NCBI RefSeq assembly: GCF_001610895.1
Contig: NZ_CP011273.1
Span: 1,736,001 to 1,800,000 of the forward strand
Direction of reading: 5' to 3'
DNA: 64,000 bases
Source: Planctomyces sp. SH-PL62
GTDB lineage: Bacteria > Planctomycetota > Planctomycetia > Isosphaerales > Isosphaeraceae
Below are positions 8,042 to 16,696 of the stretch, one piece after another. The translations under genes were made by a program, and so were the position numbers. Below the pieces are notes generated by a model that was not told the DNA's origin, made no database searches, and saw nothing but the letters and a program-made list of their open reading frames with translations. Position 1 is the stretch's first letter; every line of letters begins with the position of its first letter.

Positions 8042-8980
8042 TCAGAACGGATGTTCTTCCAGGGCCGGTTTGAAAGCGACGCCGCCTTCGCGACCGGACC
8101 TCGCCTCCCAGTAGAAGAGGAAAAGCAGAATCGTGAAGAAGGCGGCGAAGACGTCCAGCACGGTATCGCATAGCGCCCGCGCCAGGGGGTCTTCGAGGAT
8201 GCCCGCCGCTGACGCCAGGCGTCCCACGGCGAGCGAAAAGGCCGCGATCAGAAGAAACGCGGCCGTGGACGCCGCGACGATCAGCCAGGCCCGCCCCGAG
8301 ACGAGTTCGGCGCTCCGTCGCCGCGTCTGCAGCAGGGGGGCGTCTTCGAGGACGGCCACCTCGTCGACCAGGCAGAAGCGGATCGTGAGCACGATCCCCG
8401 GCAGGAGCATCAGGGCGCGAATCGGCGGGGGAAGGCCCGGCAACAGGAACCCGACGCTCGCGATCAGGATGAAGAAGGCGGCCACCGCCCGGGAGGCGAG
8501 CACTCGCGGCCAGGAGTCGATCCCGGCGCGGGCGGCGTCCAGGAACGACGTCCGCCGGCCCCCCATGCGGGCGGCCAAAAGGGTGATGACGGCCGCCGCG
8601 TGGATCGGCCCGAAGAACTTGTCGACCAGCACCTTCAGCCGCAAGGCGGCGAACAGGTCGTTGGGATCGGCGTCGCGCGAGACGATCATCTCCACGGCCG
8701 CGTTCGACGGCAGCGCGATCATCAGGACCAACCCGGCGATCACCGGGAACTGCTCCAGGAGCAGGGCGAACGAGGCGTGGAGCTTCCCCGCGACGGTGGC
8801 GGGGACGATGAACGGCGCGGATCGCGCCTCCCCCGGCTCGGCGGGGGAGGCGTCCGGATCCGCGAAATCAGCGGGGGCCCCGACGCGGGCGTCGCAGTAC
8901 GGGCAGCATCCCGCGCCCGCCTCGAGGCGTTCGCGAGTCAGCAGGGCCCGGCAGGATGGACATTCCCAAAAGCGCGACAT
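8042..8980 (-). CDS. Zinc-ribbon integral membrane protein of unknown function
   Basis: 312 residues. The N-terminus has CPSCRALL followed by CCPYCDARVG, a four-Cys zinc ribbon (residues 7-29). The rest contains about six hydrophobic segments, among them the strongly apolar AWLIVAASTAAFLLIAAF, and resembles the membrane part of glycerophosphodiester phosphodiesterase-type or YciC-like proteins. I do not recognise a function. It begins 20 bp after ilvC on the same strand and so may be cotranscribed with it, but nothing connects it to branched-chain synthesis. Confidence 0.75.
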   Translation of the reverse strand: MSRFWECPSCRALLTRERLEAGAGCCPYCDARVGAPADFADPDASPAEPGEARSAPFIVPATVAGKLHASFALLLEQFPVIAGLVLMIALPSNAAVEMIVSRDADPNDLFAALRLKVLVDKFFGPIHAAAVITLLAARMGGRRTSFLDAARAGIDSWPRVLASRAVAAFFILIASVGFLLPGLPPPIRALMLLPGIVLTIRFCLVDEVAVLEDAPLLQTRRRSAELVSGRAWLIVAASTAAFLLIAAFSLAVGRLASAAGILEDPLARALCDTVLDVFAAFFTILLFLFYWEARSGREGGVAFKPALEEHPF

Positions 8981-8999
8981 ACGACGGGGTCCCGGGGGC

Positions 9000-10004
9000 T
9001 CAGACGGTCTTGGCCTTGATCCACGGCATCAGGGCCCGCAGACGCTTGCCGACGACCTCGACCGGGTGCTGACGCTCCAGCTGCTTGCGGGCGTTGAAGT
9101 AAGGCCGGTTGGCCTTGTTCTCCAGGATCCACTCGCGAGCGAACTGGCCCGAGCGGATCTCCTTGAGCGCCCGTCGCATGGCGGCGCGGGTCTCCTCGGT
9201 GATGATCTGCTCGCCCCGGATGTAGTCGCCGTACTCGGCCGTGTTCGATATGCTGTACCGCATGTAATCGAGGCCGCCCTGATAGATCAGGTCGACGATC
9301 AGCTTCAGCTCGTGGACGCACTCGAAGTAGGCGCTCTCCTCCTGGTAGCCGGCCTCGACCAGCGTCTCATAGCCCATCTTCAAGAGGGCGCTGAGGCCGC
9401 CGCAGAGGACGACCTGCTCGCCGAACAGGTCGGTCTCGGTCTCCTCGGCGAAGGTCGTCTGGAGGACGCCGGCGCGGGCGCCGCCGATCCCCTTGGCGTA
9501 GGCCAGGGCCAGCGCCTTGCCCTCGGCCGAACAGTCGTCGGCGGTGGCGATGAGGCAGGGGACGCCGCCGCCACGGACGTACTCGCTGCGGACCAGGTGG
9601 CCGGGGCCCTTGGGGGCCACCAGGGCGCTGTCCACACCCTTCGGCGGGACGACCTGGCCGAAGTGGATGTTGAAGCCGTGGGAGCAGAGGAGCAGGTCGC
9701 CCGACTTCAGGTTGGGCTTCACGTCCTGGTTGTAGATGTCGCCCTGGACCTCGTCCGGGAGCAGCATGTTGACCAGGTCGCCCGCCGCCGCCGCCTCGGC
9801 CGCCGAGACCGGCTTGAAGCCGTGGTCCACGGCCAGGTCGTAATTCGCGGAACCCGGCCGCTGGCCGACGACCACGTTGCAGCCCGAGTCGCGCAGGTTC
9901 TGGGCGTGCGCGTGCCCCTGGCTGCCGTAGCCGATGATCGCCACCGTCTTGCCTTTGAGCAGCGAGAGATCGGCGTCCTGGTCGTAATACATCTGGGCGG
10001 GCAT
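9000..10004 (-). CDS. ilvC: Ketol-acid reductoisomerase, class I
   Basis: 334 residues, the usual class I length. It catalyses the Mg- and NADPH-dependent rearrangement and reduction of acetolactate or acetohydroxybutyrate, the second common step of valine, leucine and isoleucine synthesis. The Rossmann motif [13 protein letters not shown] is at 25-37, and RPGSANY (49-55) carries the phosphate-binding Arg/Ser of NADPH users. The C-terminal knotted helical domain has the metal-binding [12 protein letters not shown] and the conserved [10 protein letters not shown]. The frame is open to 10286, but the family start MPAQMYY with GAGGAG seven bases upstream fixes ATG at 10004. It follows ilvN by 145 bp; no ilvB or ilvD is in the window. 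Confidence 0.97.
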   Translation of the reverse strand: MPAQMYYDQDADLSLLKGKTVAIIGYGSQGHAHAQNLRDSGCNVVVGQRPGSANYDLAVDHGFKPVSAAEAAAAGDLVNMLLPDEVQGDIYNQDVKPNLKSGDLLLCSHGFNIHFGQVVPPKGVDSALVAPKGPGHLVRSEYVRGGGVPCLIATADDCSAEGKALALAYAKGIGGARAGVLQTTFAEETETDLFGEQVVLCGGLSALLKMGYETLVEAGYQEESAYFECVHELKLIVDLIYQGGLDYMRYSISNTAEYGDYIRGEQIITEETRAAMRRALKEIRSGQFAREWILENKANRPYFNARKQLERQHPVEVVGKRLRALMPWIKAKTV

Positions 10005-10149
10005 CAAGGTCTCCTCGTCGGCGTCGTCATCAACGGGTGAGGGGGAAGGAAAAAATCCCGGCGCCGGGCGTCCGGCGGCCGGGTTCGTTGCAAACGTGGG
10101 AACGCGTCGCGCCGGGTCGAAGGAGGTCCGACCCGGGGGACGGGATGGG

Positions 10150-10773
10150 TCAGAGTTCCGAGTGGCCGTGGACCATGGGCTCGGCGTCTTCGACCGGGGT
10201 GGGGGCGGGGGCGTCGGGCTCGTCGAACCGGGGGACGCCGCGGACCAGGGCGATCCGGCCGGTCCGGGCCAGCTCCAGGATGCCATATTCGCGGACGGCG
10301 TCGATGAACGCCTCGACCTTCCGCTCCTGGCCCGAGATCTCGATCATCACCGCGTCCGGGCTGACGTCGACGATCCGGCCCCGGAAGATCTGCACCAGCG
10401 ACTGGATCTCCATCCGGTTCGCCGGCGTGGCCTTGATCTTGATCAGCATCAGGTCGCGCTCGACGAAGTCCTCGCGGGAGATGTCGTGGACCTTGACGAC
10501 GGTGACGATCTTCTCGAGCTGCTTGCGGACCTGCTCCAGATAGCGCTCGTCGCCCTTGACGACGACGGTGATCCGCGAGAGGACCGGGTTCTCGGTCTCG
10601 CCGACGGCCAGGCTGTCGATGTTGTAGCCCCGCGACGCGAACATCCCCGAGACGTGGGCCAGGACGCCCGGCTGGTTCTGCACCAGGGCGGAGAGGACGT
10701 GGCGGTTGCCCCGCGTCGGCGAGGGTTCCTTCGCGAGGTTCTTGGAGGACTGGGCGCCCGGTTCGTTTGCCAT
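10150..10773 (-). CDS. ilvN: Acetolactate synthase small (regulatory) subunit
   Basis: ACT-domain subunit that binds IlvB and confers valine feedback. The ACT domain starts at [20 protein letters not shown] and continues with [14 protein letters not shown], the family hallmark for effector binding. The C-terminal ALS_ss domain contains DLMLIKIKA and [17 protein letters not shown]. At 207 residues it is longer than the usual ~165 because of an N-terminal leader and a Pro/Asp-rich tail ending MVHGHSEL. The frame extends to 10953; ATG 10773 (weak GGGGAAG) is favoured over ATG 10863, which has no ribosome site. The catalytic IlvB gene is not in this window, so the holoenzyme genes are split. Confidence 0.92.
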   Translation of the reverse strand: MANEPGAQSSKNLAKEPSPTRGNRHVLSALVQNQPGVLAHVSGMFASRGYNIDSLAVGETENPVLSRITVVVKGDERYLEQVRKQLEKIVTVVKVHDISREDFVERDLMLIKIKATPANRMEIQSLVQIFRGRIVDVSPDAVMIEISGQERKVEAFIDAVREYGILELARTGRIALVRGVPRFDEPDAPAPTPVEDAEPMVHGHSEL

Positions 10774-10964
10774 CACCACTTCCCCAGACCGGCGGCGCGA
10801 CCGCCGATGCTCGTCGGCCGGAGGCCCGGCGACGTTTTCGCTTAGAGAGTTAGGAGTTTCCATGCAGCACGGGCGCGAGGGCGGGGCCTCGTCGACCCGT
10901 CCCCGCCGCAGTCCCGACGTGTCAGTGTACCATAGTCGCGCCGTCGCCGACACGTCCGCGAAAA

Positions 10965-12566
10965 TCAGAGCCCCCCGGACGCCGAATGGTTCGGCGCCGG
11001 GGGGCGGGTCGATCGGCGTCGGTCAGTGGGCGTGGGGATCCTCGGCCGCCCCGCCGCCGGGGAAACCGCCCGGGAAGCCGCCGGGCCGCCCGGACCTCCC
11101 GGGAACCCGCCCGCGCCCGGGAAGCCGGCGGGCGCCCCCTCGGCCTTGGGCTTCTTGGGGACGACCAGCGCGGCGCGGTCGAGGTTGATCGAGCGGAAGC
11201 TGTCGCCGGGGGTGACGTAATACCAGGCGGCGAACCGCTCGGTCAACTCCTCGGCCTGCTTCTTGCCGTCGGCGAGCTTCTTCTCATAGGCGGCCTTCTC
11301 GCGGGCCTTCTTCTCTTCCTCGGCCTTGGCGGCCTCCGGGTCGGGGGCGATGACCTGATCGGGCAGCTCGCCCGCGGCGGGCTTCTCCTCGGCCTGGGGG
11401 GCCGGGATCAGCGCGGGATCGAACGAGACCGTGACCATGACGAAGCGGTTCTCGGTGGACCCTTCGGCCTTCTTCTCCTCCGCCTTGGACGGGTCCGCCT
11501 TCTTCTCGGCGTCGTCGGGGGTGCCGGCCGTCAGCTCGTCGCCCGAGCCGAAGGTGACCTCGCCGAAGCGGAGCGTGTAGACCACGCCGTCCTCGGTGAA
11601 GATCCGGACGTCCCCCTGGTTGGAGAGGAGCTGGCCGTCCCGGGTCATGTAGAACCCCTTGCTTTGCAGCGAGGCCACGGTCGCCGCCGAGAGGGTGATC
11701 CCCTTGTCGTCGGTCTTCTTGAGGTCGCGGGTCAGCCCGGCGGGCTTGGCCCGGACGCCGACGATCTTGAGGTCCGCCAGGGCGGTCGTCAGGGCGCGGA
11801 GCTTGTCGTCGTCGAGCTGCTTGTCGTCGGGGAGGCCGCCGGTCAGGGTCCAGGGGTCGGTGGCGTTCTTGCGCTCGACGTCGAGGACCTCGCCCTTCTG
11901 ATAGCCTTGCTCCAGGTTGACCTTGTAGTTGTCGAACTCGACCTTGCGGATCTTGGCGGCGTCGAGCTTCAGCAGGTTGGTCTCGATCCAGTCGGCGAAC
12001 CGGGTCGAGGGCTCGGCCTTGAGGTTCACGCCGTAGATCCGCTTCTGGTCCGGCACGCGGACGTAGAACTGGCCGGAGCGGTCCTTGATCGGCTCGCCGA
12101 TGATGAAGTCGGCCAGGACCTTGTCGGAGGCGTCGCGGAGGGTGATCCGCTTGCCCCGCCCCTTCAGCGCGCTCGCCTTGGCGTCGAGGGGGTCGATGAC
12201 CCCCATCGCCTCCTGGTCGTCGGGGGAGTCGGAGCGGATGGTGTCCTTGGTCAGGTCCATGAGCGCGGCGGCCGTCTTGGAGAGGCGGTCGCGGGCGTCG
12301 GCCGGGTAGCCGTAGTGGGACGGGATGACCCACTTGTTGTTCTCGAACTTGACCTGGAACCGCGAGGCGGTGGCCGTGGAGGGGTCGAAGTCGACGACCT
12401 CCAGGTTCGTGCAGGCCAGGGGGTCCTGGAAGTCGGCGAAGAAGGGCTGCCCCTGGTCGTTGAACGCCTCGCTGCGGACGGTGCGGTCGCGGGTCGCGAC
12501 CATCGCCAGGCTGGCGAACGCCAGGGCGACGGCCGCGAAGATCCCGGTTTTCGATATCTCGGTCAT
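10965..12566 (-). CDS. DUF4340 membrane-anchored protein of a Gld-type ABC system (3' end frameshifted)
   Basis: 533 residues as read. One N-terminal membrane anchor (about 8-24) precedes a long extracytoplasmic region containing DUF4340 repeats, followed by a Lys/Glu-rich coiled stretch (about 430-465). It follows the GldF-GldG fusion by 64 bp, the standard arrangement for this family. The C-terminus is suspicious. After PGAGGFPGGPGGP the frame yields Arg/Pro-rich residues that run through a terminator hairpin to 10965. One more C would give GGFPGGFPGGGAAEDPHAH and a stop at 11023, just before the hairpin. ATG 12566 has AGAGGA upstream. Confidence 0.88.
   Translation of the reverse strand: MTEISKTGIFAAVALAFASLAMVATRDRTVRSEAFNDQGQPFFADFQDPLACTNLEVVDFDPSTATASRFQVKFENNKWVIPSHYGYPADARDRLSKTAAALMDLTKDTIRSDSPDDQEAMGVIDPLDAKASALKGRGKRITLRDASDKVLADFIIGEPIKDRSGQFYVRVPDQKRIYGVNLKAEPSTRFADWIETNLLKLDAAKIRKVEFDNYKVNLEQGYQKGEVLDVERKNATDPWTLTGGLPDDKQLDDDKLRALTTALADLKIVGVRAKPAGLTRDLKKTDDKGITLSAATVASLQSKGFYMTRDGQLLSNQGDVRIFTEDGVVYTLRFGEVTFGSGDELTAGTPDDAEKKADPSKAEEKKAEGSTENRFVMVTVSFDPALIPAPQAEEKPAAGELPDQVIAPDPEAAKAEEEKKAREKAAYEKKLADGKKQAEELTERFAAWYYVTPGDSFRSINLDRAALVVPKKPKAEGAPAGFPGAGGFPGGPGGPAASRAVSPAAGRPRIPTPTDRRRSTRPPAPNHSASGGL
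10970..11005 (-). terminator. Intrinsic terminator of the Gld-type ABC operon
   Basis: Read on the minus strand, GCCCCCCGGCGCCGAA pairs with TTCGGCG-T-CCGGGGGGC around a 3-nt loop, with a single bulged base. It is followed by CTCTGATTTT. It lies 17 bp after the corrected stop of the DUF4340 gene, but inside the frame as sequenced. Confidence 0.8.
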
Positions 12567-12630
12567 CGTCGGTCCTCTTGGATCGGCTGCGGGGATGCTC
12601 TCGGGATTCGGCGGACGATCGACGATCGGG

Positions 12631-15390
12631 TCAGGCCAGCCGCTTGGGGCTGGCGCCGAGGTTCTCGCGGCGCAGCCGCGTCAGCAGGACGAGCAGGCCG
12701 AGGATCAGCGGCGGGAGCGGCGGGACGCCGGCGGCCAGGTAGCGGACCCGATTCTCGATGGCCCGGGTCTTGCGCTCGGACTCGGCCTTCCCCTCGCGGA
12801 TCCGGTTGAGCTTCTCGTCCTCGATCTTCTGCTTCTCGACGTCCAGCCGGCGCTGGGCGACGTCCTGGAGGTTCGCCAGCATGATCTCCTTGGTCCGCTC
12901 GTCGAGGTCGGTGCGGGAGCGGACCTGGTCGACCTGCTTGTCGAACGCCTTCTGGGCGTCGTCGAGCTGGGCCTTGGCGGCCTCCTCGGCGACCTTGGTC
13001 TGCTTCTGGAGGTCTTCCAGGAAGTCCCGGGTCTGGGCCTCGACGGCGGTCAGGGTCCGGTGCCGGGGCCGCTTCTTGCGGAGGGCCAGGAACGACTCGT
13101 CGCCGGCGAGGACGTCGACGCAGTTGAGGACGAAGGTGACGTTGTCGAAGTCGAGGTTCTCGATCTTGCGGCGGCGGATCTCGAAGAACTGCTCGGAGAC
13201 CATGTCGAGGTCGGCGATGGCGATCGCGTTGATCGTCGCCGGCTTCTCCTCGGCCTTCGGCTCCTCCTTCTTCTCGGCCTCGTCCTTCTTGGGCTCGGCC
13301 TGGGCCTGCCCCTTGATGCGGGCGGCGATGGTGTAGCCGTTGCCGGTGGCCAGGTGGCGGCGGCGGGGGTTGACGCCGGAGACGCCCATGAAGCCCTGCT
13401 GGACGGCGTCGGCCCAGGGGATCACGCCCCCCTGGTCGCTGGTCCGCAGCAGCGGGGTGAACTCGGGCCCCGCGCCGCCCGACTTGGGCCGGAGCAGGCC
13501 GGGGAAGAGGGCGACGATCTCCTGGAGCCCGGAGGTCGCGGCCTGGTCGGGGTTGAACGCGTCCTTCTCGCCGCTGCCTCGGCCGATGAAGACGACCTCG
13601 GGGGGCATGTCGGCGAGCTGGGGGTGCGGGTTGTAGGTGTTCCAGACGATCTCGGTCGACGGCCAGTCGAGGCCCATCAGGTCCAGCAGGGGCTGCAGGT
13701 TCCCCTTCTGGTCGGGCGGGGCGCCGCCGCCGAGCGGGCCGCCCGGCGGGGCCTTGGGGACCTCGGGGGCGATCTGGGGGTTGTCGACCGGGAACGGGTC
13801 CATGAGCAGCAGGGTCGGCCCGCCCGCCTTGACGTACGCGGTCAGGTTGTCGATCTGGGGCTGGGTCAGCGACGACGGCTGCGCGACCAGGAGGACCCCC
13901 AGGTCGCTCGCGATCGGGGAGTCGGGCGAGACCGAGCTGACCTCGTACTGCTTCTTGAGCTCGGTGACGATGGACCATTCCGGGGTCTGGCCGAAGCTCC
14001 GCTGATCGAAGCCCCCCATGACCTTGGCGTCGGTCGTCAGGATGCCGACCTTCTTCCGGCCGCTCCGCGAGACCACCTGGATGGACCGGGTCAGCTCATA
14101 CTCGACCGGCAGGCCGCGGTCGAAGAAGGGGATGACCACCTCCTCCAGCCCCGACGTGAAGGCGACCCCCAGGAAGATCTCGGCCGAGCTCTGCTTGGCC
14201 TGGTCGGCCGAGAAGACCCGCCGGGGCGCGATGCCGAACTGCTTCTCGGCGTCGCGCGCGGCCGTCGAGTAGACTTCGGTCGGGATCAGGTTGAGCTGGA
14301 TCCGGCCCCCGCTGCGGGCCTGGTATTCCTTCAGGTTGCGAAGCAGGTCGTTCCGGGTCTCCACGTACTCGCGGGGGACTTCCGGGCTGTAGAACGCCTG
14401 GATCAGGACCGGGCGGTCGGCCGGGATCTTGCCGATCAGCTCGATCGACTCGGCCGAGAGCGTGTTCAGTCGCTCGCTGCTGGCGTCGGCCCGCTTGCCC
14501 CACAGGTCGACCAGGACGTTCGCGCTGAACAGGGTGAGCAGCAGGAGCGCGAACCGGGCGGCGGAATGGAGGCCCAGGCCCTTGCTCGCTTCGCCGCCGG
14601 CCCAGTGGCGGCGCCCCAGCAGGAGCATGTTCAGGTAGATCATCGCCGCCGCGAGCGAGACGAAGTAGAAGACGCCCGAGAGCGAGATCACCCCCGCGCC
14701 GAAGTCCGCGAACTGGGCCGGCACCGACCAGCCTTCCAGCTGCCGGCGGAGGTTCCCGCCGGTCGGCGAGCCCAGCATCCCCACGAAGATCGGCAGGGCG
14801 CAGAACAGGGCGCCCAGGATGAACGCGACCGTGACGTTGGACGACAGCAGCGACGCCACCATCCCCACCGCGATCAGCATCGCCCCCATCAGCCAGTAGC
14901 CGAGGTAGGTGGCGAACATCACCCCCAGGTCGGGCGAGCCCAGGTACGAGAGCACCAGGAGGTGGCTCGTCGAGAAGAGCAGGGCGACGGTGAAGATCCC
15001 CACGGCCGCCAGGTACTTGCCCAGCACCACGTCCAGGTCGTGCGCCGGGAGGGTGAAGAGGAGCTCGTCGGTCCCCTGCCGACGCTCGTCGGCCCAGAGG
15101 CTCATCGTGATCGCCGGGACGAAGAACAGCAGCAGGTACGGCATGTACTTGTCGAGCTGGTCCAGGTTCGCCAGGTTGTTCGTGAAGAACTCGTCCTGCC
15201 AGAAGGCGACGGTCGAGCTGATCAGGACGAACAGCGTGATGAAGACGTAGCCGGCCGGGTTGCTGAAATAGCTCTGGAGATTGCGCTTGAAGACGGCCCA
15301 GATGACGTTGGCCCGGAAGGGGCGGATCGCGGCCCGCGCCGGTCGGGCGACGGCGGGCTGCTTGCTAGGTTCGGTTTGAAGCGTGGCCAC
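12631..15390 (-). CDS. GldF-GldG fusion: ABC-2 permease joined to GldG-like periplasmic domain
   Basis: 919 residues. The first ~280 form an ABC-2 type permease with six hydrophobic segments, starting with AGYVFITLFVLISS. A further membrane segment and a GldG/IFT-like extracytoplasmic domain follow (about 300-600), including VLIQAFYSPEVPREY and GPTLLLMDPFPVDNP. A long charged coiled-coil (about 735-870) leads to a final transmembrane helix and a basic tail. In Bacteroidetes GldA, GldF and GldG form an ABC complex needed for gliding; in planctomycetes, which do not glide that way, the role is unknown. GTG start at 15390 with GAGGAA nine bases upstream. Central gene of the ATPase / fusion / DUF4340 unit. 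Confidence 0.88.
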   Translation of the reverse strand: MATLQTEPSKQPAVARPARAAIRPFRANVIWAVFKRNLQSYFSNPAGYVFITLFVLISSTVAFWQDEFFTNNLANLDQLDKYMPYLLLFFVPAITMSLWADERRQGTDELLFTLPAHDLDVVLGKYLAAVGIFTVALLFSTSHLLVLSYLGSPDLGVMFATYLGYWLMGAMLIAVGMVASLLSSNVTVAFILGALFCALPIFVGMLGSPTGGNLRRQLEGWSVPAQFADFGAGVISLSGVFYFVSLAAAMIYLNMLLLGRRHWAGGEASKGLGLHSAARFALLLLTLFSANVLVDLWGKRADASSERLNTLSAESIELIGKIPADRPVLIQAFYSPEVPREYVETRNDLLRNLKEYQARSGGRIQLNLIPTEVYSTAARDAEKQFGIAPRRVFSADQAKQSSAEIFLGVAFTSGLEEVVIPFFDRGLPVEYELTRSIQVVSRSGRKKVGILTTDAKVMGGFDQRSFGQTPEWSIVTELKKQYEVSSVSPDSPIASDLGVLLVAQPSSLTQPQIDNLTAYVKAGGPTLLLMDPFPVDNPQIAPEVPKAPPGGPLGGGAPPDQKGNLQPLLDLMGLDWPSTEIVWNTYNPHPQLADMPPEVVFIGRGSGEKDAFNPDQAATSGLQEIVALFPGLLRPKSGGAGPEFTPLLRTSDQGGVIPWADAVQQGFMGVSGVNPRRRHLATGNGYTIAARIKGQAQAEPKKDEAEKKEEPKAEEKPATINAIAIADLDMVSEQFFEIRRRKIENLDFDNVTFVLNCVDVLAGDESFLALRKKRPRHRTLTAVEAQTRDFLEDLQKQTKVAEEAAKAQLDDAQKAFDKQVDQVRSRTDLDERTKEIMLANLQDVAQRRLDVEKQKIEDEKLNRIREGKAESERKTRAIENRVRYLAAGVPPLPPLILGLLVLLTRLRRENLGASPKRLA

Positions 15391-15529
15391 CGCGGGATTC
15401 CTCGATTGGGGCGTCGAATGGTCGAAACGGCGCGGGGGTCGGGTCGGGGCCGGGCGGGGCGTCGGCGACGCCCCGTCGGACCTTCCCTTCCGGGCCTTCC
15501 ATGCAGGTCAACGGCGACGGCGTGGGGCG

Positions 15530-16258
15530 TCAGACGGGCTGCGCCGTCAGCTTGTAGAAGGCGTCCTCGAGCGAGCCGCCGCGCTTCGCGAGCTCGGCCG
15601 GCGCGCCGTCGAAGACGATCTTGCCGTCGTGGATGAACAGGACCCGGCCGGCGACCGGCTCGACCTCCTGGAGGATGTGGGTCGAGACCAGCACGGTCTT
15701 GGTCTTGCCCAGCTCGCGGATCAGGGCCCGGACGCCCTTGATCTGGTTGGGGTCGAGGCCGCTGGTCGGCTCGTCGAGGATCAGGACCTCGGGGTCGTGG
15801 AGGATCGCCTGCGCCATCGAGACGCGCTGGCGATAGCCCTTCGAGAGCTTGCCGATCGGCTTGTGGGCGACCGCCTCCAGGGCGCAGAGCGCGACGACCT
15901 CGTCGAGCCGGTCGCGGAGCCTCGTGGACGACATCCCGCGGGCCGCGCCGAAGAACTTCAGCAGGCCCAGGGGGGTCATGTCGGTGTAGAGCGGGCCGTT
16001 CTCCGGGAGATAGCCGAGGTGCTCGGCCGCGGCGATGCGGTCGGCCTGGACGTCGATCCCGGCGATCCGGGCCGAGCCGTGGGTGGGGGCGGTGAAGCCC
16101 GTCAGGAGCCGCATCGTGGTCGTCTTGCCCGCGCCGTTGGGGCCGAGGAAGGCGACCACCTGACCCTTGGGGATCGTGAACGACACGTCGCGCACAGCCA
16201 GGAAAGACCCGAATTGCTTGCAAAGCCCGTGGGCTTCGATCATGACCGGCGTAGACAT
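15530..16258 (-). CDS. ABC transporter ATP-binding protein, GldA type
   Basis: 242 residues, a complete nucleotide-binding domain. Walker A is GPNGAGKTTT, the Q-loop is YLPENGPLY, the signature LSKGYRQRV replaces the canonical LSGGQ, and Walker B is VLILDEPTSGLD, followed by the switch His in STH. The LSKGY variant and the LPENxPLY motif are typical of GldA and NosF-like exporters that pair with ABC-2 permeases. It opens the operon, 139 bp ahead of the GldF-GldG fusion it should power. ATG at 16258; GGGAGG lies about 12 bases upstream. Confidence 0.92.
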   Translation of the reverse strand: MSTPVMIEAHGLCKQFGSFLAVRDVSFTIPKGQVVAFLGPNGAGKTTTMRLLTGFTAPTHGSARIAGIDVQADRIAAAEHLGYLPENGPLYTDMTPLGLLKFFGAARGMSSTRLRDRLDEVVALCALEAVAHKPIGKLSKGYRQRVSMAQAILHDPEVLILDEPTSGLDPNQIKGVRALIRELGKTKTVLVSTHILQEVEPVAGRVLFIHDGKIVFDGAPAELAKRGGSLEDAFYKLTAQPV

Positions 16259-16696
16259 GCCGATGCGTTCCTCCCAGGCCCTGGAAATAGTCTCGATCCG
16301 GCCCGCGCGGGACGCGGGCCACGCCGCCCCGGAGGCGGCCGACGGTCGAATGAGGGAACCGTCTTGCGCGACCCCGACGCGAATCGATCCGCCGAGCCGA
16401 GGCCGAGTCGTCCAGCCTCGTTACGCGGATCCGCTGCGAGGGGTTCATTATGATCCCGCGAAATCCCCGACGCAACCTCTCAAGTGAGGGCCTCTGAAAC
16501 TTCGATGCATCGATTGACCGGGAATCGAGGCGCCGAAATAATCTCATTGAAGGTCACGTGCGTCCGTACATGGCGTAATCTAAAGTTTGAACGAGGCTTC
16601 GGCCTCCTCGATCCGATCTCGACCGCATCCACCGATCCCATCGACTCGACCGACCCGTTCGCCCGCAGCCCGGTCTCATCAGAGGGAGAGCCTTTC
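16259..16696. other. Divergent intergenic region between the ABC operon and the DUF1549 gene
   Basis: 438 bp with no credible gene. A perfect 8-bp hairpin (GGCCCGCG / CGCGGGCC, 16300-16320) lies in the leader of the ABC operon. The part from about 16500 to 16590 is less G+C-rich and is the likely promoter zone for both directions, but I could not pick convincing -35/-10 pairs. Confidence 0.5.

Noticed and set aside
12325-15636. 1103-codon plus-strand frame
   Set aside because: It lies antisense to the GldF-GldG fusion and DUF4340 genes; its Gly/Arg/Val/Leu-rich, low-complexity product is typical of high-G+C shadow frames.
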